NCBI GenBank assembly: GCA_027021365.1
Contig: JALUUM010000032.1
Coordinates: forward strand, 213,988 to 277,987
DNA: 64,000 nt
Source: Spirochaetales bacterium
Lineage (GTDB): Bacteria > Spirochaetota > Spirochaetia > SZUA-6
Direction: 5' to 3'
Shown: positions 33,398-42,402 of the stretch, in pieces
Layout: every line of letters starts with the position of its first letter
Numbering within the stretch: the first letter of the stretch is position 1
Translations under genes and position numbers: made by a program
The notes under the pieces: model-generated
Databases searched by the model: none
What the model was told of the DNA's origin: nothing
Seen by the model: only the letters and a program-made list of their open reading frames with translations

Positions 33398-33850
33398 ATG
33401 AAGAAAATATTGCTTCTCTTCTACATATATACGGGAATTGTCATCGCTTCGATCCTCATTTTTACCATTGGTAGTACTGGTTTACTGTCATATAGGAACC
33501 TGCAGGATCACAAGGCAGAGATGGCTAGGAACATCGAGGAACTTGAAGCGATAAATGAATCTTTGAAACTTCAGCTCTCAATGTTGCGTTCTGACCCTGA
33601 AACCAACATGATAGAAGCGAGAAAGCTGGACTATATCGGTGAAGGTGAGGTTTTGATTCAAATGGATGATTATCACGCCGGAAACAATTTCTACAGAATC
33701 GGAAAGATACTTAAGTTTAGAATGGCAAAGAGAGATGCCAATGTCCTTTACAAGCTGATTGGCCTGAGTATCATCCTGTGTCTGTTTCTTCTACATATAT
33801 TGCTATCATTGCGAAGGAGAAGGATTGGAAATGGTAATCAAGCAAGATGA
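33398..33850 (+). CDS. FtsB/DivIC-like septum formation initiator
   Basis: A 150-residue protein with an N-terminal helix (about 6-28), then a coiled coil (RNLQDHKAEMARNIEELEAI and on) and the family turn LDYIGEGEVLIQM. A second C-terminal hydrophobic segment (about 122-138) followed by RRRR is unusual for FtsB, which has only one. It is expected to join FtsL/FtsQ-type proteins at the division site. ATG 33398 is preceded by an in-frame TTG at 33395. No ribosome site is seen. It overlaps the next gene by 20 bases. Confidence 0.7.
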   Translation: MKKILLLFYIYTGIVIASILIFTIGSTGLLSYRNLQDHKAEMARNIEELEAINESLKLQLSMLRSDPETNMIEARKLDYIGEGEVLIQMDDYHAGNNFYRIGKILKFRMAKRDANVLYKLIGLSIILCLFLLHILLSLRRRRIGNGNQAR

Positions 33851-34403
33851 TCCGAATTTGAAGCTTAAAGTCCTTTCTGTCTTACGAAATGGCGGAATAG
33901 TGATAATGAGAGGGGATACAATATATGGTTTTTTTGGAATAGCCCCGGATACAAAAGAGAAAATACTATCGATCAAGAAGAGGAACATGAAAAAGGGTCT
34001 GATAATTTTGATTCCCGAATTTGGTTGGGTCTCGCGGTTTGCTGAAAATGATGTTCCTTCAAGCTTAAAAAAGTACTGGCCCGGGCCGTTGACTATCATT
34101 CTAAAGGGTATCCAGGAAAAGACAGTTGCCATGAGGTTACCAAGAGATGATTTTCTTGTGGAACTTATGCTTGATTTAGGAAAGCCACTTTACTCAACCA
34201 GTGTCAATATTTCCGGTGAGCGAGAGATAAACAAAATATCTGAGATTATAGAGAAATTTGGTAACACCGTTGAATTGATAGTAGATTCCGGAGATTCGGA
34301 TACGGCAATAGCATCTACGATTGTGGATCTGACGGATAAGAATAACCCCGTGATTGTAAGGCAGGGCGAAGTGAAAGTGGATGAAAGAGATTTAAGGATT
34401 TAA
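33831..34403 (+). CDS. Sua5/YciO/YrdC (TsaC-like) protein
   Basis: A 190-residue protein starting at ATG 33831, seven bases after AGAAGG, within the FtsB-like gene end. It has GGIVIMRGDTIYGFFGIAP, the nucleotide-pocket strand KKGLIILIP, WPGPLTIILK, the VAMRLPRDD motif and STSVNISGE. The family makes threonylcarbamoyl-AMP for the t6A base of ANN-decoding tRNAs. The usual Lys-rich K-R-P stretch reads KKRNMKKG and STAN reads TSVN, so it could be the TsaC enzyme or a YciO-like paralogue. No second copy is in the window for comparison. Confidence 0.82.
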   Translation: MVIKQDDPNLKLKVLSVLRNGGIVIMRGDTIYGFFGIAPDTKEKILSIKKRNMKKGLIILIPEFGWVSRFAENDVPSSLKKYWPGPLTIILKGIQEKTVAMRLPRDDFLVELMLDLGKPLYSTSVNISGEREINKISEIIEKFGNTVELIVDSGDSDTAIASTIVDLTDKNNPVIVRQGEVKVDERDLRI

Positions 34404-35195
34404 CAGCTTCTCTTTGAATATTTTTTCATTCTTCCCGTAGAATTCAAGAAAAACCTGCTGGGAATTTCCAAAAAAATTTCTTATTAGATAGCATGCTGCC
34501 CTGCCGAGGTACCTGTAATGCCATGGTTCATATTTGTATCCGGTTATATTTTCCTCTCCTCTTGGATAGGAGAGAGAAAAACCAAATTTCCACGCATTTT
34601 TTGCAAGCCATCTGCCCTGTCTTGTATTGATAAAACTGTCCTCTATGCTGCCAAAATCAATTGCAGTTCCGAGCTGATGCTGGGAGTGTCCCGGCCTGGC
34701 AGACTCCCTTTCGGCTTTTTTAATACCTTCGGTTTTCACATAGTAATCAAACAATCTTTTCTGGTATTCGAAGGAACGATACGTTGATGATAAAATTATC
34801 TCTGTTCCTGCTATTCTAGCCGCTTCAGCCATAGCAAGTAGATCCGGCATGAGTATCCTTCTCAGATAAAGGTTTCTCTTTGATGTGGTAAGATCATACT
34901 TCTGCAGAGAAACAAGGTCACCGGGTACATAATTTGATGGGAGTGAATGTTTTTTATCTATGAGCTGGAAGATGTCTTGGGGCTCTTTCAGCATTTCCAT
35001 GATATATTCAAGAAATACCTGAGGTCTCGACAGTATGGAAGCTTTTATCCTATCGGGAAGGTTGGATGTCATCTCCTCGAGGTCATTCCTGGTAATAGCG
35101 AATTTCGGATGAATTCTCTTCTCATCGCTGTTACAGGAGGATACTTCGAGGAGGAGTAGTATTAAAAGTATCAAGAAAAATATATTTTTTTTCAC
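34392..35195 (-). CDS. VanY-like D-Ala-D-Ala carboxypeptidase lipoprotein (M15B)
   Basis: A 267-residue lipoprotein: a hydrophobic leader with lipobox LEVSSC (Cys21), then an M15B domain with the zinc motif SQHQLGTAIDFG and the distal EPWHYRYLG. It should trim the terminal D-Ala from peptidoglycan stem peptides in the periplasm. STYRSFEYQKRLFDYY and the RESARPGHSQHQ segment are typical. It overlaps the convergent TsaC-like gene by 12 bases and lies five bases after the lon stop on the same strand, so it may be part of the lon transcript. Confidence 0.9.
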   Translation of the reverse strand: MKKNIFFLILLILLLLEVSSCNSDEKRIHPKFAITRNDLEEMTSNLPDRIKASILSRPQVFLEYIMEMLKEPQDIFQLIDKKHSLPSNYVPGDLVSLQKYDLTTSKRNLYLRRILMPDLLAMAEAARIAGTEIILSSTYRSFEYQKRLFDYYVKTEGIKKAERESARPGHSQHQLGTAIDFGSIEDSFINTRQGRWLAKNAWKFGFSLSYPRGEENITGYKYEPWHYRYLGRAACYLIRNFFGNSQQVFLEFYGKNEKIFKEKLLNP

Positions 35196-35200
35196 AGTAT

Positions 35201-37549
35201 CTATCTCGAATTGAATATTATATCAATAACCTCTTTCATATCAGATACAAGATGGAACTTCAACCCTTTCTTTATATAATCGGGAATCTCCTCGAGGTCT
35301 TTTTTATTCTTGTATGGTAGAATTATTTCTTTGATTCTGTTTCGTTTTGCAGCTATGACCTTTTCCTTTAGTCCACCTATCGGAAGAACTCGCCCTATCA
35401 GAGAAAGCTCGCCTGTCATGGCAAGATAATTACGTATCTTTTTCTCCGTAACCAGAGAGAGTAGTGTAGAGGCCATCGTTATACCTGCAGAGGGGCCGTC
35501 CTTTGGAGTTGCACCTGCAGGGATATGCAGATGAATCTGGTTGTTCTCGAAGTATTCTTTCGGAATATCAAAATCACCCGCAATATGCCGTACATAGGTG
35601 TATGCTATGTTGGCAGATTCTTGCATCACGTCTCCCATTTGTCCTGTCAATTTGAAACCTTCTTTACCCGGGTTGGAAACTGCTTCTATTGTCAGTATTG
35701 CACCACCCAACGGTGTCCATGCCAGGCCTATCGCCATTCCGGGTTTACTTATCTTGTTGTATTCATCTTCGTAGTAGATTGGTTTTCCGAGATATTCCTC
35801 CAGATCTTCCGCTTTTATCTTTACAGGGAATTTAACTTCGCCAAGGACACTTTTCTTGGCGATTTTTCTGTGAATTTTGTCCAGGGCTTTTTCATAATCC
35901 CTTAATCCGGCTTCCCTCGCATATTTTTCTGCAATTACCATAAGAGCCTTCTTTTCGTACACAACATCATTCTTCTTGAGTCCGTTCCTATCGAGAGATT
36001 TTGGTATGAGATATTTTTTAGCTATTATTACCTTTTCCTGATCTATGTATCCTGAAAGCCGAATCACCTCCATCCTGTCAAGAAGGGGGAGAGGAATGGT
36101 GTCCAGTGTATTTGCCGTTGTTATGAAAAGAACATGTGACACGTCGAAGGGAAGATCCAGGTAGTGATCTCTGAATGCAATATTTTGTTCTGGATCCAGA
36201 ACTTCAAGCAGTGCCGAAGAAGGATCCCCCTGGAAAGATGCCCCCAATTTGTCGATTTCGTCTATCATGAAAACAGGATTCTTTGTCTTGACAATTTTCA
36301 GGCCTTGAAGGATTTTGCCGGGCATCGCACCTACATAAGTCCTTCTATGGCCTTTTATCTCTGCTTCATCTCTCATTCCCCCTACCGAGAAGCGGAAGAA
36401 TTTCCTGTTTAATGCCCGTGCTATAGATCTTCCCACCGAAGTTTTACCGACACCTGGAGGACCAACAAGACAGATTATAGAACCCTTCGTATCTCCCTTA
36501 ACCTTCCGAACGGCGAGATACTCGAGTATGCGTTCCTTTACATCCTCCATTCCATAGTGATCCTTTTCCAGTATCCTTTTTGCTTTTTCCATGTCAATTT
36601 CTTCGGGAGGAGGATCCTGCCATGGGAGTGATACAATAGTTTCAAGATAGTTCCTTGTGACAACAAACTCTGAAGAATTGGGATCCATCAGGGAGAATTT
36701 TTCAAGTTCCTGTTCTACCTGTTCCTTTACTTCTCCCTTCAGGTTCAGTTTCTCTATGGCTTCTTTGAACCTGTTGTATTCACTGGATTTTGCATCTACG
36801 GGCATTCCCAGTTCTTTTTTAATAGCTTTCAACTCTTCTTTGAGGAAGTATTCTCTCTGGCTCTTAGAAATTTTCTCATTTATTTCTTTCTGAATCCTCT
36901 TTTGGATCTTTAATAGTTCCTGTTCTTTTTTTATATGAATGAGAACTTTTTCCATCCTCTCCCTTACATCGAGTATTTCAAGTATTTTTTGCTGTTCACC
37001 TCTATCTATGTTCAGAATAGAAGTTATAAAATCGGCGATTTTCCCCGGGTGATCTATGTTTACCATATTCAATCGCATTTCTTCAGAAAACAGGGGATTG
37101 TTCTCAGATATCTGTTTCATTTCACCGAGTAGAGATCGCGTTAATGCCTTAACCTCGTCGGATTCGAAGTTCTTGTCTTCAAGATACTGTACTGCTGCTA
37201 TGATTGGGTGTTCTGAATGAAGGAACTTTTTTACTTCGAACCTCTTCTGGGTCGAGATAAAGATGTTTATTCCGCCATCGGGAAGATTTATCTTTTTCAC
37301 TATCTTTGCGACGGTACCTATTCTGTGAAGATCTTCTGCAGTAGGATTTTCAACTGTTTCTCCTTTTGTAAGTAAAAGACCGATAAATGCATCAGAGGTC
37401 AGAGCTTTTTCTACAATTTCAACATCTCTTCCCGCAGGAAGCAGGAGAGGTGTAAATATGCCGGGAAAGATTGGTTTACCCATGAGTGGAATGATATACA
37501 GCTTGTTGGGAAGAACTTGGTCCGCAGGAACTACATGTGTTTCTGTCAT
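35201..37549 (-). CDS. lon: ATP-dependent Lon protease
   Basis: A 782-residue LonA. It has an N-terminal substrate domain (10-200), a coiled region with KREYFLKEELKAIKKELG-like sequence (SQREYFLKEELKAIKKELG), an AAA+ module (Walker A GPPGVGKTS; Walker B VFMIDEIDK) and a C-terminal protease domain with Ser687 in DGPSAGIT and Lys730 in GGLKEKVIAA. It degrades damaged and regulatory proteins in the cytoplasm. AAGGGG lies before ATG 37549. No HrcA or sigma-32 type promoter is visible in the 110 bases that separate it from recO. Confidence 0.97.
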   Translation of the reverse strand: MTETHVVPADQVLPNKLYIIPLMGKPIFPGIFTPLLLPAGRDVEIVEKALTSDAFIGLLLTKGETVENPTAEDLHRIGTVAKIVKKINLPDGGINIFISTQKRFEVKKFLHSEHPIIAAVQYLEDKNFESDEVKALTRSLLGEMKQISENNPLFSEEMRLNMVNIDHPGKIADFITSILNIDRGEQQKILEILDVRERMEKVLIHIKKEQELLKIQKRIQKEINEKISKSQREYFLKEELKAIKKELGMPVDAKSSEYNRFKEAIEKLNLKGEVKEQVEQELEKFSLMDPNSSEFVVTRNYLETIVSLPWQDPPPEEIDMEKAKRILEKDHYGMEDVKERILEYLAVRKVKGDTKGSIICLVGPPGVGKTSVGRSIARALNRKFFRFSVGGMRDEAEIKGHRRTYVGAMPGKILQGLKIVKTKNPVFMIDEIDKLGASFQGDPSSALLEVLDPEQNIAFRDHYLDLPFDVSHVLFITTANTLDTIPLPLLDRMEVIRLSGYIDQEKVIIAKKYLIPKSLDRNGLKKNDVVYEKKALMVIAEKYAREAGLRDYEKALDKIHRKIAKKSVLGEVKFPVKIKAEDLEEYLGKPIYYEDEYNKISKPGMAIGLAWTPLGGAILTIEAVSNPGKEGFKLTGQMGDVMQESANIAYTYVRHIAGDFDIPKEYFENNQIHLHIPAGATPKDGPSAGITMASTLLSLVTEKKIRNYLAMTGELSLIGRVLPIGGLKEKVIAAKRNRIKEIILPYKNKKDLEEIPDYIKKGLKFHLVSDMKEVIDIIFNSR

Positions 37550-37659
37550 AGATTTACCCCTTATGTAAGTGGATGTTTTTCTGCTTACAAGTTATTAAGT
37601 GTTTAATTCACAGTCAAGCTATTGCTATTGTCACTTCCATTGGATTAATATCGATATGA

Positions 37660-38412
37660 ATGAGAAATTATATAACAGAGGCTGTTATCTTAAAGAAATA
37701 CAGGATAGGTGAGATACATAAAGGATTAAGAATATTCTCTCGTGAACATGGCTTGATGAATGTAATTGCACATGGAGCCTATAAGATGAAAAACCGTTTC
37801 AGAATTGTCACTGAACCATTCATACATTCAAGGATGTACATATATTATAATCCGATAAAGGAGACCAACAAACTCAACGATATCGAACTGATCGACCCTT
37901 TCGAAAAGATACGAAAGAGTATAGTAAAGTACTATACTGCTTCCTTGTGGGCAGAATTTCTTATGGATACAAAAGCGGGAGGAAATGAATTTTCGGAACT
38001 TTTCGACCTGTTAGTAATTGCCTTGAAAATTCTTGATAATATCGAGGAGGAAAAATCCGTTCTTATATCACTTGGCTTTTTAATCCGTATGATTCATCAT
38101 ATGGGATTCATGGCCAGGGATATTCATTGTACGGTATGCGATAAAAAAATCGATAAAGGAGAAGATATTTTTTTCTCTACTCGTGATGCGTCAGTGAGAT
38201 GCAGGATATGTAAGAATACGACAGATATGAAACTTTCGGGAGAATCCGTATCTTTCCTGTACTCTTCAATGGATTTACCTCTGGGTAGGTTGATCGATGA
38301 AACCCATGAGATTTCTTCTCTTTTTCCGTTAAAGAGGTTTGTATATGTAAAGCTCGAGTCTTTAACGGATACGGTTATGAATAGTATAAGGAGTTCGGGA
38401 GGAATTCTATGA
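37660..38412 (+). CDS. recO: DNA repair protein RecO
   Basis: A 250-residue recombination mediator with an N-terminal OB fold (EAVILKKYRIGEIHKGLRIF, then GLMNVIAHGAYK), a helical C-terminal part, and a four-Cys zinc site (CTVCDKK and CRICK at ~160-185). RecO loads RecA on SSB-coated DNA with RecR. It is the first gene of a tightly packed plus-strand operon with thpR (ATGA overlap), pdp, recJ, an M23 peptidase and rpsU. recJ in the same operon also belongs to the RecFOR pathway. Confidence 0.93.
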   Translation: MRNYITEAVILKKYRIGEIHKGLRIFSREHGLMNVIAHGAYKMKNRFRIVTEPFIHSRMYIYYNPIKETNKLNDIELIDPFEKIRKSIVKYYTASLWAEFLMDTKAGGNEFSELFDLLVIALKILDNIEEEKSVLISLGFLIRMIHHMGFMARDIHCTVCDKKIDKGEDIFFSTRDASVRCRICKNTTDMKLSGESVSFLYSSMDLPLGRLIDETHEISSLFPLKRFVYVKLESLTDTVMNSIRSSGGIL

Positions 38413-38963
38413 GAATTTTTGCCGCAATTCCACTGCCATCAAATATCAAAACTATTATTGGCCAGAAACAGGATGAATTGAAGAGAATCTATAGAGGACT
38501 CAAATATGTGAAACCTGAAAATATGCACCTGACGATCTACTTTTTCGGAGAGTTGGACGGAGATAGAACCGGGGAGATTATTCAATTGATGGATGATAAA
38601 TCCTTGAAAAATGATGTCATAGCTTGTTCGATTGGCGGAGCAGGATTCTTTCCGTCCAAAGGTATGGTGAGGGTTATCTATATCGATATAGGGAGAGGTG
38701 CCGAAGAAATTATAGATTACCAGAATAGATTCGTCGGGTTGCTGGAGGAACACGGATTTTCGAAACCAGAAAGAGCATTCAAGTGTCATATAACACTGGC
38801 AAGAAACAAATCGGAGAGGGTCGACAGAGAATTGGTAGGCAGGAAACTCTCTTTCCGGACGCCGCTGCTTCTGGATAGATTTGTGCTTTACCAATCGATA
38901 CTGAGAAAGGAAGGACCTGTCTACAAACCAATAAAGACGATAATGTTTGAGAATCAGAGTTAA
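38409..38963 (+). CDS. thpR: RNA 2',3'-cyclic phosphodiesterase ThpR (LigT family)
   Basis: A 184-residue 2H phosphoesterase with the two HxTx motifs: HLTI (in ENMHLTIYFFGEL) and HITL (in FKCHITLARNKS). FAAIPLP at the start is typical. It opens 2',3'-cyclic phosphates on RNA. Size and spacing are normal for the family. ATG 38409 overlaps the recO stop by four bases. RecO-ThpR adjacency has no obvious functional reason beyond the shared operon. Confidence 0.92.
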   Translation: MRIFAAIPLPSNIKTIIGQKQDELKRIYRGLKYVKPENMHLTIYFFGELDGDRTGEIIQLMDDKSLKNDVIACSIGGAGFFPSKGMVRVIYIDIGRGAEEIIDYQNRFVGLLEEHGFSKPERAFKCHITLARNKSERVDRELVGRKLSFRTPLLLDRFVLYQSILRKEGPVYKPIKTIMFENQS

Positions 38964-38983
38964 AAACAACGGGGAGGAAACAG

Positions 38984-40291
38984 ATGAGAGCTGTAGATGT
39001 GATAGTTAAGAAGCGTGACGGAGGAATACTTACCGATGAGGAGATAAGGTTTATAGTCGATGGTTATGTCGATGGTAGTATTCCGGATTATCAGATGTCA
39101 GCCTTTCTTATGGCCGTATATTTCAGGGGAATGAATTTTGAAGAGAGCAGTGTTCTTACACGCGCAATGATAGATTCGGGTGATACCTATGATCTTTCTT
39201 CACTGAAAGGTCCCCTGGTTGACAAGCATTCGACGGGAGGGGTTGGTGACAAGGTCTCGTTGATACTTGCTCCCATTGCCGCTTCATGTGGAATTAAGGT
39301 TCCCATGATGAGTGGAAGGGGACTCGGGCATACGGGAGGTACTCTGGATAAGCTTGAATCGATACCCGGGTACACGACGAGATTGACAGACGCGGAGTTC
39401 ATAAAAGGCCTCGATGAAGTTGGTTATTGCATGATAGGCCAGAGTGAGAGAGTGGTACCTGCAGATAGAAAGATGTATGCATTACGGGATGTCACGGGTA
39501 CTGTAGAATCAATTCCTTTGATAACTGCCAGTATCCTATCGAAAAAGTTTGCAGAAGGGGCCCAGGCTCTTGTTTTTGATGTCAAATGCGGTTCCGGTGC
39601 TTTCATGAAAACGATAGAAGATGCGAAAGAACTTGCAGGATCACTGGTAAAGACGGGAAATGAACTGGGTAAAAGGGTAATCGCTGTTATAAGTGACATG
39701 AATAACCCGCTGGGAAGAATGGTTGGAAATTTCCTCGAGGTAAAAGAGGCAATCGATTGTCTTAAAGGGAACGGACCTGAAGATCTGATGTCTTTGACTG
39801 TAAGGCTTACCGGATGGATGTTGGTGGCAGGCGGAATAACTCCTGACATCGAAAAAGCAGAGGCATTGTGCAGAGAGAAGATTGTAAATGGAGCCGCACT
39901 TGAAAAATTGAAGGAGAATGTTCGCTATCAGCATGGCAATGTTGAGGTGATAGCGAATCCTGAATTGGGGCCAAAGGCAAAGGTACTGAAAAAGATTTCC
40001 TCTGACAAAAGCGGATTTGTTTCAAAGATCGATGCATACAAGGTAGGTCTTGCCTCGGTGGTGCTTGGTGCGGGAAGGGCTAAGAAGGAGGATAATGTTC
40101 TTCCCGGGGTAGGTATAGAATTGAAGAAAAAAGTCGGTGAAAGGGTGGCAGAGGGGGAAACCCTTTTCATCCTCCATGGCGATGATGAAAGCAGTATTGA
40201 AGAGGCAAGGGATCTTGTTCTTTCGGCATATTCATTCACAGAGGGAAAAGTCCCAGGAAAGGGTATTATTTTGAAAGAGATAGTAAGTTGA
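38984..40291 (+). CDS. pdp: Pyrimidine-nucleoside (thymidine) phosphorylase
   Basis: A 435-residue enzyme of the PyNP/DeoA family: the signature DKHSTGGVGDKVSLILAP, the glycine-rich MMSGRGLGHTGGTLDKLES (as GRGLGHTGGTLDKLES), and VFDVKCGSGAFMK. It splits thymidine and uridine with phosphate into base and (deoxy)ribose-1-phosphate for salvage. GGGGAGG lies ahead of ATG 38984. The length fits PyNP and DeoA equally, so the substrate range is open. The stop TGA overlaps the recJ ATG by one base. Confidence 0.93.
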   Translation: MRAVDVIVKKRDGGILTDEEIRFIVDGYVDGSIPDYQMSAFLMAVYFRGMNFEESSVLTRAMIDSGDTYDLSSLKGPLVDKHSTGGVGDKVSLILAPIAASCGIKVPMMSGRGLGHTGGTLDKLESIPGYTTRLTDAEFIKGLDEVGYCMIGQSERVVPADRKMYALRDVTGTVESIPLITASILSKKFAEGAQALVFDVKCGSGAFMKTIEDAKELAGSLVKTGNELGKRVIAVISDMNNPLGRMVGNFLEVKEAIDCLKGNGPEDLMSLTVRLTGWMLVAGGITPDIEKAEALCREKIVNGAALEKLKENVRYQHGNVEVIANPELGPKAKVLKKISSDKSGFVSKIDAYKVGLASVVLGAGRAKKEDNVLPGVGIELKKKVGERVAEGETLFILHGDDESSIEEARDLVLSAYSFTEGKVPGKGIILKEIVS

Positions 40292-42402
40292 TGAGATGGG
40301 TAAAGAAAGAATTAGATACTGATGAGGTAAGGGAACTTTCCAAAAAATACAATTTAAATCTCATTATTGCATCGATTCTTTCGAGGAGAGGTGTGGTTTC
40401 CGAAGATGAGGTGCGTTATTTCCTGTTGAATGATCTTTCAAGTCTTCACAATCCATTCCTCTTCGAGGAGATGGAAGATGCTGTAGATAGGATAAATACC
40501 GCCATCGAGGTTGGAGAGTCCATAGGGATATTTGGCGACAGGGATGTTGACGGAATAACCTCTACTGTTCTGCTTTACGAAACACTCACAGAGCTCGGAG
40601 CAAAAGTCAGCTGGTTTCTTCCGGAAGGAGACGATAATTATGGACTTACGGAAGAGGTGATAGAAGATATTTCCAAAAGGGAGATCGGCCTGCTGATAAC
40701 GGTAGATTGTGGAATTTCGAATGTATATGAGATAGATATGGCAAATCAAAAGGGAATCGATACAATTATTGTCGACCACCATAATCCTTCCGACACATTG
40801 CCGGAGGCACTTTCCATAATAAACCCCAAACTGAAGGATACTGCCTATCCTTTCAAAGAATTATCTGGCTGTGGCGTAGTATCAAAACTGGTTTGGGCTC
40901 TGTATTTTTCAAGAACTCCTTTTTACGGAGAGACTCTTTGTCTGATGAATATCCGCCCTGCCAATGATTCTTATGTTGTAGAGGCTGTGAAGCTGACAAA
41001 TCTCGTAGAAACGGAACGACTTATAGATAATTTCATTCCCGGGATGTTGAAATACGAGAATTCCAGACTGCCCGGTTTCCTGGAAGGTTATGAAACACTC
41101 GTGTATGGTATTGAGAAACAGAGGGATTTTTTGAAAAGGATCTTCGGTTATCTTCCTGATATGGAACTTTCAGATATTGAACCATACGTTAGGAGATTCC
41201 TTCCCGGTTTTTCGGGAAAAACCCTCCTCAGAATAAAGGAACTGGAACCGCGATTGTTCTTCGGGAGCAACAGGACAGAGGAAATCGACGTGCTTGAACA
41301 CATATTTCTCTCCCTTTTTTTCAAGAGAGAAGAAAAGGTATTTGAAAAATTCAAGGAACGACTCGATATAGTTGCCCTGGGTACCGTTGCCGACCTTATG
41401 CCATTGGTAAATGAGAATCGTATTCTCGTGAAAGTCGGGATGGAACAGCTTAGTAGGTCGAAAAGGAGTGGATTGAAAGAGCTTTTCTTAAGAAAATCAT
41501 TGCTCGGCAAGAATCTGAAAACAATGGATATCGCGTGGCAGATATCACCTTTCATAAATTCTGCGGGTAGAATGGGCGAGCCTGGCAGAGCTACCGAACT
41601 TCTCCTCGCGACCGATGAAACGGCAGTCTCTCAGCTTGTCGATTATATTTCAGATTTGAATAGAAAGAGGAAGGGGCTGGGAAGCGATGCATGGGAAAGG
41701 GTGAGACAACAGGCAAGGGAATCCTACGAGAAAACCGGAGCGAAATTCGTACTGGTTTTCGACCCTGATATACACCGGGGCGTTACCGGAATAATCGCAT
41801 CACGATTGGTCAATGCCTTCGGAGTTCCCTCCGTCGTTATGACAGAATTGAAAGAGAGGATAGTAGGATCCTTGCGAAGCACTGACGTATTCAGTATTCG
41901 TGATTTTCTCGAAAACTTCAGCGATCTTCTCGAAAACTATGGCGGTCATGATTTTGCGGCAGGTTTCAGTATGCCTAAGTCAAATCTTGAGGATTTCAAA
42001 GAGAAATTTTTTGATCTAATCGATACAATCGATGTCCCTGAAAAGGAAAGAGACATTATTCAAATAGATGCAGAGATACCACCGAAATATTTAACACCTG
42101 AGATAGTGAAAGTCGTGGATTTTTTCGAACCCTTTGGTGAAAAAAATCCACCCTTAATCTTTCTTACCAGAGGAATAGTTCTTTCAAATGTTGAGCTTAT
42201 AGGGAAAAGAGAGTTGAATCACCTGAGGCTGCTTTTCGATACAGGCAGGTACAAGTGGCCCGCTGTATACTGGAACGGGGCCGGGGCTGCGGAAAGGGTG
42301 AAGAAAGGCGATAAGGTAGATATAGTGTACAGGATTACGAGAAACTTTTTCCAGAACGTGGAAAAGCTTCAGTTAAACGTGTTAGACATGAAGGGACAAT
42401 GA
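40291..42402 (+). CDS. recJ: Single-stranded-DNA exonuclease RecJ with internal insertion
   Basis: A 703-residue DHH exonuclease. Motif I is GDRDVDGITSTVLL, the DHH motif is IIVDHHNPSD, and GCGVVSK and GTVADLMPL follow. The C-terminal DHHA1 part holds YGGHDFAAGFSM and is followed by an OB-like end (VELIGKRELNHLRL). Between GCGVVSK (about 200) and the DIVALGTVADL motif (about 365) lie ~160 residues, much longer than in E. coli RecJ. ATG 40291 lies in TGATG with the pdp stop; a TTG at 40288 is the only earlier start. It degrades 5' single strands in mismatch repair and RecFOR recombination. Confidence 0.93.
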   Translation: MRWVKKELDTDEVRELSKKYNLNLIIASILSRRGVVSEDEVRYFLLNDLSSLHNPFLFEEMEDAVDRINTAIEVGESIGIFGDRDVDGITSTVLLYETLTELGAKVSWFLPEGDDNYGLTEEVIEDISKREIGLLITVDCGISNVYEIDMANQKGIDTIIVDHHNPSDTLPEALSIINPKLKDTAYPFKELSGCGVVSKLVWALYFSRTPFYGETLCLMNIRPANDSYVVEAVKLTNLVETERLIDNFIPGMLKYENSRLPGFLEGYETLVYGIEKQRDFLKRIFGYLPDMELSDIEPYVRRFLPGFSGKTLLRIKELEPRLFFGSNRTEEIDVLEHIFLSLFFKREEKVFEKFKERLDIVALGTVADLMPLVNENRILVKVGMEQLSRSKRSGLKELFLRKSLLGKNLKTMDIAWQISPFINSAGRMGEPGRATELLLATDETAVSQLVDYISDLNRKRKGLGSDAWERVRQQARESYEKTGAKFVLVFDPDIHRGVTGIIASRLVNAFGVPSVVMTELKERIVGSLRSTDVFSIRDFLENFSDLLENYGGHDFAAGFSMPKSNLEDFKEKFFDLIDTIDVPEKERDIIQIDAEIPPKYLTPEIVKVVDFFEPFGEKNPPLIFLTRGIVLSNVELIGKRELNHLRLLFDTGRYKWPAVYWNGAGAAERVKKGDKVDIVYRITRNFFQNVEKLQLNVLDMKGQ

